Assembly: GCA_947165615.1 (NCBI GenBank)
Contig: CAMVBD010000026.1
Location: 1 to 9,528 of the forward strand
Reading direction: 5' to 3'
From: an uncultured Clostridia bacterium
GTDB lineage: Bacteria > Bacillota > Clostridia > Oscillospirales > Acutalibacteraceae
DNA length: 9,528 nucleotides
Shown here: one piece after another, positions 1-5,552 of the stretch
How the letters are laid out: every line of letters starts with the position of its first letter
Position numbering within the stretch: the first letter of the stretch is position 1
Translations under genes and position numbers: made by a program
The notes under the pieces: model-generated
The model's input: only the letters and a program-made list of their open reading frames with translations
The model's database searches: none
What the model was told of the DNA's origin: nothing

Positions 1-2450
1 ACATAACAAACCTTGCCTTGCTCCAATGTGGGGTCAATACTGTCTGAAATCACCTCAAAAAGATTCCCCAGCCGATCTGTCGTATAATCATCCTTTGTAT
101 AAATGGAAGGTGCATAGTTGCGCAATACTCTCTGCGCACCAAAAACGATATTTTGATAACTATCGATCTCACTTATGACTTGTTCTTGAATATTCATCGC
201 AGGAAGCGGGATTCTTATAGAATAGATTGTACTACTAATATTATTAATATTTGCTCCTTGCGTCAGAAGTTTAATCTCCTCCTTAAATCTTGGAGAATAG
301 TTTAAGTAATAATATAAATATTTAGGCAAACACCGTTGGGTATTAACTCTAATTATTCCCATGAACCCGCCAGCATAGAAAACGGTATCTCGGTCAATAA
401 AAGCCACTTTTCCAATATGCTCTTTGCTTCCACTGGACATACAAATGAAGATGTCATTTTTCTTCAAACGCTTTTCTTCTGATAGATCAACCGTATCATC
501 AACATAAATTTCCTTCTCAATTTTTAATTCTCCGTTCAGTGTAATATTATCTGCGGGAAGAATTATATTTGATGTTCGGAATGTGGTTTGCTGTTGTTTC
601 TTATAATTAACACCTCTCGTTAAAGTCGCTATATCAGAGAAAAATACGGTATCTTGTCGATCAGATAGCGTGTTTACTCTGTACCTACTTCCTACAAGTA
701 TACTTGAATTCTGACGCACTTTATCAAGCGGGATTATCTCAAACCCCACCTTCATCATATCGGCAGCTTGATCCTTATCAAGTTTACGGTACTCTTCATA
801 TTTGCTCAGATCGCTTGGCGTCTCAAGCTTGCGGCGATGATTGTCCAGCGTATACCCGTCGCTCTTGACATCAAAGTACCAGAAATCTTTTTTCTTTTCA
901 GACGACTTGATTTTCTGGTTGACTTTCGTTGCGTAAATAATATCCGTTTTGACTCCAGTATACGGTAAAAACACACCCTGTGGCAGAGAAATGATGCTTT
1001 GAAGCTGGCAGTGATCCAGCAAGTATTCACGCGTTTTCGTCAGATCCTTGCGGAACAGAAAGCCTTCTGGAACAACCAGCGCCATTCTCCCGTTCTCAGA
1101 AGCACTGTTGATTGCCTTCATGCAATGCTGAACACAAATGCTATCGCCGTTACTGCTCGGCAGGTCGTAGAGGCTGCCATGTTTCGTCTTCTGAGAATAC
1201 GGCATATTCGCCAGCACGATATCAAATCCGTTGTGATGCACTACACCCTTTTCATCGGTATAGGTAGCAGTACCGTCAACAGGGTTGGCAAGACTGTCTT
1301 TCATCTCAATGTTGCTGTGACCGTCACCAGCCAGGATCATATTCATTTTCGTAATGCGAGCGGTATTTGTGATTTCGTTGCCATAAACAGTACTCTCTCG
1401 CAGCTTTTTTAGGTTAGCTTCCGTTCTGGCCATATTATTGTAAATATAGCGAAAGCTTTCGATCAAGAAGCCGCCTGTTCCGCAGAAGGGATCATACACA
1501 GTTTCGCCAATTTGAGGATTTACCAGGCGAACCATCGTTTTAACGATGTGGCGAGGCGTAAAGTATTCTCCCAGATCATTTTTGGTGGAAGTTGAAGCCT
1601 TCAAGAAATACTCAAAAGCGTCGCCTTTAACATCGCTATCCACATCCGTCAGCATAAGGGGATCAAGCTTATCCATGATTTCCTTCAAGATACTTGGATC
1701 CCTAATCTGTAATGGAGTGAATATATCCGTGCTGTAAAGTGCGTTCAGTTTATCATAAACGGTCTTGTTGATATATTCGATACGGGTGGATGAGGGGATC
1801 TGCTTGATGCTATCCCAGCTACAAGCAATATCAAACTTGGTTTGAATCCCGCTTTCACGTTTTATCTGTTCGCTCTCGCTAATGAGCTTAAGGAACAAAA
1901 TGTTGGCGAATTCTCCGAAGCGCTCAATGCCTGCACGAAGACCTTCGCCACGCAGCATATTGTTAGCTTCATCAAAAATGCGAATAAGCTCTTTGCGGTC
2001 ATACTGGACTTTTGGACTGACGGTATTGACTTCATAGGATGTCAGATAACGTAAAGCAAGCGCTTCACGTATGAATTCGTCTATTTCTTCACCGTTCAAT
2101 ATTGGTGGACGATTCGCATCTGTATGGAATGCTTTGCAAAATACACCGTCTGTTGCAAAAACGAGAGGCGCATCAATTGCACGAGCATAGTCAATTCCTT
2201 GCTCAAGTGCCGTATCAATTCGTATTCCTTTTCTCTTTGCTTCAATTACAATCAGCGGTCTATCACTCTCTGCCGAGTAAAGGACATAGTCTGGTCTTTT
2301 GCCTCCAAGTTTTTTCTTCTCAGCCGTGGTCTTTGGCTGCTCGAAATACACATTCTTTCCTTTTCCTGTCAACTTCCAGCCGAGGTTCTCAAGGTTTCTA
2401 TCAATGAGCACTCTGGTTTCAGCCTCTAATGGCATCGTATTCGTATTCAT
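1..2450 (-). CDS. Fused nuclease / N6-adenine methyltransferase / specificity protein (restriction-modification), 3' end cut by window edge
   Basis: I translated this frame by hand: it is open from the ATG at 2448-2450 to position 1 (816 codons, no stop). Residues 1-130 resemble the HsdR N-terminal nuclease, with a PD-(D/E)xK site visible as PD at 53-54 and EAK at 70-72. Residues about 160-290 look like the HsdM helical domain. Residues about 290-590 are an N6-adenine methyltransferase, with SAM motif DPFCGTGGF at 320-328 and catalytic motif NMPY at 415-418. From about 600 to 770 follows an HsdS-type target-recognition domain and spacer (IPLPAMNIQEQ), and a second recognition domain seems to start near 795. 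There is no helicase. It should methylate, and probably cut, DNA at a two-part target. AGGAGG at 2458-2463 and the ATGA overlap with the upstream gene fix the start. The domain order resembles type IIG/IIB single-chain enzymes. Family assignment is firm; cleavage activity is inferred. Confidence 0.9.
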   Translation of the reverse strand, partial: MNTNTMPLEAETRVLIDRNLENLGWKLTGKGKNVYFEQPKTTAEKKKLGGKRPDYVLYSAESDRPLIVIEAKRKGIRIDTALEQGIDYARAIDAPLVFATDGVFCKAFHTDANRPPILNGEEIDEFIREALALRYLTSYEVNTVSPKVQYDRKELIRIFDEANNMLRGEGLRAGIERFGEFANILFLKLISESEQIKRESGIQTKFDIACSWDSIKQIPSSTRIEYINKTVYDKLNALYSTDIFTPLQIRDPSILKEIMDKLDPLMLTDVDSDVKGDAFEYFLKASTSTKNDLGEYFTPRHIVKTMVRLVNPQIGETVYDPFCGTGGFLIESFRYIYNNMARTEANLKKLRESTVYGNEITNTARITKMNMILAGDGHSNIEMKDSLANPVDGTATYTDEKGVVHHNGFDIVLANMPYSQKTKHGSLYDLPSSNGDSICVQHCMKAINSASENGRMALVVPEGFLFRKDLTKTREYLLDHCQLQSIISLPQGVFLPYTGVKTDIIYATKVNQKIKSSEKKKDFWYFDVKSDGYTLDNHRRKLETPSDLSKYEEYRKLDKDQAADMMKVGFEIIPLDKVRQNSSILVGSRYRVNTLSDRQDTVFFSDIATLTRGVNYKKQQQTTFRTSNIILPADNITLNGELKIEKEIYVDDTVDLSEEKRLKKNDIFICMSSGSKEHIGKVAFIDRDTVFYAGGFMGIIRVNTQRCLPKYLYYYLNYSPRFKEEIKLLTQGANINNISSTIYSIRIPLPAMNIQEQVISEIDSYQNIVFGAQRVLRNYAPSIYTKDDYTTDRLGNLFEVISDSIDPTLEQGKVCY

Positions 2451-2716
2451 TTCTCAGCCTCCTGACTGCCCATTTTCTTCAGCTCGGCATTAGCCTTCTC
2501 GGTTAGAGAATATTTCCCGCGCGCACTGAGCTGGACAAGATAACCGTTTACCTTCAATTCGCCGATAATGGCGTTTACCTTGGTTTTTGTAAAATGCAAT
2601 ATGTCGGCGATTTCCTGTTGAGAAAGCTTTATGACCTGTTCGTTTTTTACAGGAATCTGTCTGCTGGCCATACACTCTAAGACTCTGTATTTATCATTTA
2701 CGAAAAACTCAGACAT
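2447..2716 (-). CDS. Small winged-helix DNA-binding protein, probable regulator of the restriction-modification gene
   Basis: This 89-residue protein reads as a winged helix-turn-helix: LSQQEIADILHF (31-42) as the first helix, TKTKVNAIIGEL (43-54) as the recognition helix, and a wing around 61-75 (LSARGKYSLTEKA). There is no other domain, signal peptide or membrane segment. The start at 2716 is chosen because GGAGGAG lies 6 nt upstream at 2723-2729. A longer in-frame ATG at 2752 falls inside the -10 box and cannot be on the transcript. The stop overlaps the next start as ATGA, so the two genes are one translationally coupled operon. By position it resembles the controller proteins of restriction-modification systems, but those are usually Xre-type HTH proteins. 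That it regulates the operon is inference; the fold call is good. It could instead be an accessory subunit. Confidence 0.85.
   Translation of the reverse strand: MSEFFVNDKYRVLECMASRQIPVKNEQVIKLSQQEIADILHFTKTKVNAIIGELKVNGYLVQLSARGKYSLTEKANAELKKMGSQEAEK
2458..2463 (-). promoter_or_regulatory. Ribosome binding site of the fused restriction-modification gene
   Basis: AGGAGG on the minus strand, 7 nt before the ATG at 2450. It lies inside the end of the winged-helix gene. This strong site plus the ATGA overlap fixes the start and suggests independent as well as coupled initiation. Confidence 0.85.
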
Positions 2717-2722
2717 CGGCAA

Positions 2723-2729
2723 CTCCTCC
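2723..2729 (-). promoter_or_regulatory. Ribosome binding site that sets the winged-helix start
   Basis: GGAGGAG on the minus strand, 6 nt upstream of the ATG at 2716. It decides between this start and the upstream in-frame ATG at 2752, which has no comparable site. Confidence 0.85.
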
Positions 2730-2738
2730 AAGATGTTC

Positions 2739-2755
2739 GGTATAAAAATCATACC
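2739..2755. promoter_or_regulatory. Inverted repeat over the -10 box, candidate operator
   Basis: A perfect 5-bp inverted repeat, GGTAT-N7-ATACC. It spans the -10 box and the predicted transcription start of the winged-helix operon. This is where a repressor would block RNA polymerase, so self-binding by the winged-helix protein is a reasonable guess. The arms are short and could be chance in AT-rich DNA. Confidence 0.4.
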
Positions 2756-2776
2756 ATATCAGTCCTGAAAAAACAA
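2748..2776 (-). promoter_or_regulatory. Promoter of the winged-helix / restriction-modification operon
   Basis: On the minus strand, -35 TTGTTT (2771-2776), an exact 17-nt spacer, and -10 TATGAT (2748-2753). The -10 matches 5 of 6 consensus bases; the -35 matches only TTG. Transcription should begin near 2741, leaving a leader of about 25 nt that contains the ribosome binding site. Confidence 0.65.
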
Positions 2777-2858
2777 TATATGGAATGAAAATACTGTCCG
2801 GTCGCTTCAAAATATAGGGCTATCATCCAGTATACGCAAAGGCGGCGGGCGCTTAAAC

Positions 2859-2904
2859 AAAAAAAAGCCGAAGGGAGGCTGCTTTTCTGCAAAGTGCCTC
2901 CCTT
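2859..2904 (-). terminator. Rho-independent terminator downstream of the lipoprotein gene
   Basis: A 9-bp stem pairs AAGGGAGGC (2871-2879) with GCCTCCCTT (2896-2904). On the minus strand it is followed, after 4 nt (CGGC), by eight T (complement of 2859-2866). It ends transcripts from the lipoprotein gene, whose stop is about 50 nt upstream, and isolates the restriction-modification operon from them. On the plus strand the stem is followed at once by TTT, but no plus-strand gene leads into it. Confidence 0.8.
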
Positions 2905-2953
2905 TTTCCTGTCTTTTTTGTTTGGATAAGTCGAACGCGTCCGGCAAACGGGC

Positions 2954-4447
2954 TCAGTTTGTCCCGGTCAGCGCCGTGCCGTTGACGTACAGCGTATAGC
3001 CGCCCGAAATGACGTTGGAAGCGTCGCCGGTAAAGCCGGTCACGTAGCTGTCCGCGGTCAGGGTCCAGGTGCTGGTGGAGTCCAGCGTCACGTCCACGGT
3101 GCCGACGTCGGTGGAGACCACGTCGCCCGCGGCGTTCGTGATGTTGCCGCCAACAGACCCCGTAAAGGCGGAGCCGTCGGTCAGACTCAGGGTCAGTTTG
3201 GAGTTGTCGCCCACGAGGATCGCGCCGGAAAGGATCTGCTTGACGGCGTTCAGGACCGCCGTATTGCTTCCGCCGGACCAGCCGTCGTCGCAGACGGAGA
3301 GAAGGACGTTTTCGCCGTCGCTGTTCGTGATCGAAACGCCCGTGAGGGTGATGACGGCGCTGGTGTTCGTGACGTGGAAGACGTGGCCGCTGTTGCTCGT
3401 CAGGCTTCCGCCCGTCATGGTAAAGGCGGAGGTGCCGCTGGCGGCGTCGCCGGACATGGACTGGTAGATCATGATGGTGTCGAGGAACTTTGCGTTGCCG
3501 TTGCGCTTGGTGTTATTGGCGGTCAGGTCGCAGTTGTTGAGCGTAATGGAGTTTAAGCCCTCGATGCATACGCCCTCGGACAGATTGGAAACGAGCGTGG
3601 CGTTTGAGACCGTGATATCCGCCGTGGAATAGATGGCGGGCGAACCGAGGCCGTTGGAGGTATAGGTGCCGCCGTCGACGGTGACGGTCCCGCCGCCGCG
3701 GTCGGTGCGGATGGGCGCGGAGGACTGCCCGCCGGTGGTGACGGTGAGGTTATAGGCTTCCGTCACGCCGCCGCCCGTGGTCATGATGCCGCCGGAGCCG
3801 CTGCCGGTGGTGGTGATGGTGGAATCCTTGATGATGAGCGTGGTGCCGTCGCCTGCCGCGCCGTTTTGCCCGCCGTTGCCGCCGTAGCAGAACACGCCGT
3901 TCGCGCCCTTGGCGTCGGAGGTGATCGTGGCGCCGGTGATGGTGGCGGTGGCGCCGTCCTTGACCAGCACCGCCGCGTTCTGCCCGTAGAAGTTGCAGTT
4001 GTCGCCGCCGTCGGAGTCGCCGGTCTTGGTCACCGCGGCGTTTTCGACGGAAACGGCGTCGGACGTACTGATGAGCAGTGCACTCTGGTCCGCCGTGTCG
4101 GACGCGTAGGTCTTGCCGGTCTCGGTCGCGGCGGAGACGATCTCGGTCGCGCCGTCGTAGATGACGTCCGAGCTGCCGCCGGGCGCGCCGCCGGGTTTTC
4201 CGTCGGGAGGCGTGCCGCCTGGGCCGCCGTCGGGCGCTTCGCCGGGTCTTTCGCCGTCCGGGGCGCCGTCGGGCGCTTCGCCGGGCGCGCTTTCGTCAGA
4301 GGCGCCGGCGGACGCGGACGCATCCTCGACTGCCGATGTCCCGGTCGTATCGGACCCGGCCGTCGTCCCGTCCGGGTCGGTATTCCCGCAGGCCGCAAGG
4401 CTGATGACCAGCGTGAGGGAAGTGAGAAGGGCAAGTATTTTTTTCAT
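2954..4447 (-). CDS. Secreted lipoprotein with Pro/Gly/Asp-rich stalk and repetitive beta-helix-like domain
   Basis: This 497-residue protein starts with a lipoprotein signal: a KK start, a hydrophobic core, and lipobox LAAC with the lipidated Cys at 20. Residues 21-93 are a low-complexity linker rich in Ser, Thr, Asp, Gly and Pro, ending in PGEAPDG-type repeats (54-91), which suggests an extended stalk. Residues about 94-497 are tandem strand-turn repeats (ATITGATITSD, LIIKDSTITTTG, ADITVSNATLVSN, NSITLNNCDLTAN, VITLTGVSITNSDG). Their spacing of about 20-25 residues is typical of a right-handed parallel beta-helix. Such folds on cell-surface proteins usually bind or process polysaccharide, or act as adhesins. 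I see no recognisable catalytic motif, so function is open. AAAGGAG 9 nt before the ATG supports the start. It is a single-gene unit closed by the terminator at 2859-2904. Export and anchoring are firm; the fold is likely. Confidence 0.85.
   Translation of the reverse strand: MKKILALLTSLTLVISLAACGNTDPDGTTAGSDTTGTSAVEDASASAGASDESAPGEAPDGAPDGERPGEAPDGGPGGTPPDGKPGGAPGGSSDVIYDGATEIVSAATETGKTYASDTADQSALLISTSDAVSVENAAVTKTGDSDGGDNCNFYGQNAAVLVKDGATATITGATITSDAKGANGVFCYGGNGGQNGAAGDGTTLIIKDSTITTTGSGSGGIMTTGGGVTEAYNLTVTTGGQSSAPIRTDRGGGTVTVDGGTYTSNGLGSPAIYSTADITVSNATLVSNLSEGVCIEGLNSITLNNCDLTANNTKRNGNAKFLDTIMIYQSMSGDAASGTSAFTMTGGSLTSNSGHVFHVTNTSAVITLTGVSITNSDGENVLLSVCDDGWSGGSNTAVLNAVKQILSGAILVGDNSKLTLSLTDGSAFTGSVGGNITNAAGDVVSTDVGTVDVTLDSTSTWTLTADSYVTGFTGDASNVISGGYTLYVNGTALTGTN
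4225..4285. repeat. Direct repeat pair within the stalk-coding DNA
   Basis: Two identical 22-nt copies, at 4225-4246 and 4264-4285, are offset by 39 nt (13 codons), so the reading frame is kept. They encode PGEAPDG-type linker units of the lipoprotein. The identity at DNA level suggests a recent in-frame duplication, and the stalk length may vary between strains by slippage or recombination. Confidence 0.75.
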
Positions 4448-4478
4448 GGTGTGTCGCTCCTTTGTGTTTGCTGGCTTT

Positions 4479-4484
4479 ACTATA
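4479..4484 (-). promoter_or_regulatory. Possible -10 box of the lipoprotein gene
   Basis: TATAGT on the minus strand, 31 nt upstream of the ATG, matches 5 of 6 consensus bases and is suitably placed. No convincing -35 lies at the right distance (TAGTTC near 4502-4507). Either this is an activator-dependent promoter or the real one is elsewhere in 4448-4588. Confidence 0.3.
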
Positions 4485-4553
4485 ACGGGGCGACTTAAAA
4501 CGAACTATAAATATTTGGATTTTTCGCCGGTGTTTCGGGGGCGGGATTTGTCC

Positions 4554-4582
4554 TTGAAATCGGACTGTGCGCGAAGTATAAT
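4554..4582 (+). promoter_or_regulatory. Strong sigma-A-type promoter of the DUF5131 gene
   Basis: -35 TTGAAA (4554-4559, 5 of 6), a 17-nt spacer, and a perfect -10 TATAAT (4577-4582). Initiation about 7 nt after the -10 would fall at 4588-4590, directly on the first ATG of the gene. This bears on where translation starts. Confidence 0.85.
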
Positions 4583-4588
4583 AGAGGT

Positions 4589-5515
4589 ATGAAAGGCTTC
4601 GGGGAGGTGAGGGACCTGCACGACATCTGGAATCCGTGGCACGGCTGCAAAAAGTGCAGCGAGGGCTGCCAGAACTGCTATATGTACTTCCTCGACGCCC
4701 TGCGCGACCGGGACGGGGGCGACATTTACCGCACCAAGGCGGGCTTTCGCTATCCCTTAAGCAAAACGCGGGACGGGGAATACAAAGTCAAAAGCGGCGA
4801 AATGCTGCGCGTGTGCATGACCTCCGACTTCTTTTTGGAGGAGGCCGACGCCTGGCGGGGCGAAGCGTGGGAGATCATCCGGCAGCGTCCGGACGTCAAG
4901 TTCTTTTTGCTGACCAAGCGCCCCGAACGGGTCAAAGACTGCCTGCCCTTTAACTGGGGCGACGGCTGGGAGAACGTGATGCTGAACGTCACGACGGAAA
5001 ACCAGCGCCGCGCGGACGAGCGCATACCGATTTTGCTCTCCCTCCCTTTTAAGCACAAGGGGATCATGTGCGCGCCGTTCATCGGTCCCGTTTCCATCCG
5101 GGAATACCTGCCGTCGGGACAGCTTGAGCAGGTTTTGTGCGACGGCGAAAACTACGACGGGGCGCGGCCCTGCCGGTACGAATGGGTCAAGGCCCTGCAT
5201 GACGAGTGCCGCGCGTACAACGTGACCTTTGTGTTCTGCGGCACGGGCCGGGTCTTTATCAAGGACGTCAAACGCTACCGTCTGGAGGGAAGCGTCCAAA
5301 GCGAGCAGTCGCACAAATCGGGCCTGAGTTTTCTCGGAAAGCCCATCGACTTCAAACTGACCGACGAGTGGGGCTCTCCCCTGTCCCCGGAACGCGTCTA
5401 CACCCCGTACTACCGCGAAAAATGCCGGAACTGCGGCATGAACCTGATCTGCAACGGCTGCTCCAACTGCGGAAAGTGCGAGATCGGCCGCGCAAACGAC
5501 CCCGAAGAAGACTGA
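4589..5515 (+). CDS. DUF5131-family (phage Gp37/Gp68-like) cysteine-rich protein
   Basis: The full frame gives 308 residues. The N-terminus carries DIWNPWHGC followed by C20, C23, C27, C30 and YMYF, the conserved cysteine block of the DUF5131/Gp37-Gp68 family. C23-x3-C27-x2-C30 has exactly the spacing of a radical-SAM [4Fe-4S] motif. The middle (CMTSDFFLEEAD, FFLLTKRPERV, PFKHKGIMCAPFIGPVS) follows the family pattern as I remember it. The C-terminus adds a second cluster, C279, C282, C288, C291, C294, C297, likely binding zinc or Fe-S. The biochemical role of the family is unknown to me. The start is uncertain: ATG 4589 has no ribosome binding site and coincides with the predicted transcription start (leaderless?). 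GGGGAGG at 4601-4607 lies 8 nt before an in-frame CTG at 4616. Single-gene unit, terminator at 5520-5552. Confidence 0.85.
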   Translation: MKGFGEVRDLHDIWNPWHGCKKCSEGCQNCYMYFLDALRDRDGGDIYRTKAGFRYPLSKTRDGEYKVKSGEMLRVCMTSDFFLEEADAWRGEAWEIIRQRPDVKFFLLTKRPERVKDCLPFNWGDGWENVMLNVTTENQRRADERIPILLSLPFKHKGIMCAPFIGPVSIREYLPSGQLEQVLCDGENYDGARPCRYEWVKALHDECRAYNVTFVFCGTGRVFIKDVKRYRLEGSVQSEQSHKSGLSFLGKPIDFKLTDEWGSPLSPERVYTPYYREKCRNCGMNLICNGCSNCGKCEIGRANDPEED

Positions 5516-5519
5516 AAAA

Positions 5520-5552
5520 CCGCCTCCGTGAAAATCGGGGGCGGCATTTTTA
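5520..5552. terminator. Bidirectional terminator between convergent genes
   Basis: Stem CCGCCTCC (5520-5527) pairs with GGGGGCGG (5537-5544): 8 bp including one G-T pair. On the plus strand it is followed by CATTTTT, ending the DUF5131 transcript. On the minus strand it is followed by TTTTT, ending the metallophosphoesterase transcript. The minus-strand stop codon (5550-5552) lies within the plus-strand tail. Confidence 0.85.

Noticed and set aside
768..2493. Several plus-strand frames of 60-137 codons over the restriction-modification gene.
   Set aside because: All are antisense to one continuous 816-codon frame with ordered methyltransferase and HsdS motifs, and none has a promoter or ribosome binding site that I could see.
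3866..4498. A 210-codon plus-strand frame (and a 143-codon one) opposite the lipoprotein stalk.
   Set aside because: Gly/Arg/Ala/Val-rich or Pro/Ser-rich translation produced by the GC-rich stalk repeats; the opposite strand has a signal peptide, lipobox and ribosome binding site.
4757..5314. A 185-codon minus-strand frame opposite the DUF5131 gene.
   Set aside because: Mirror frame of a GC-rich gene; the plus strand carries the conserved family motifs and a strong promoter.
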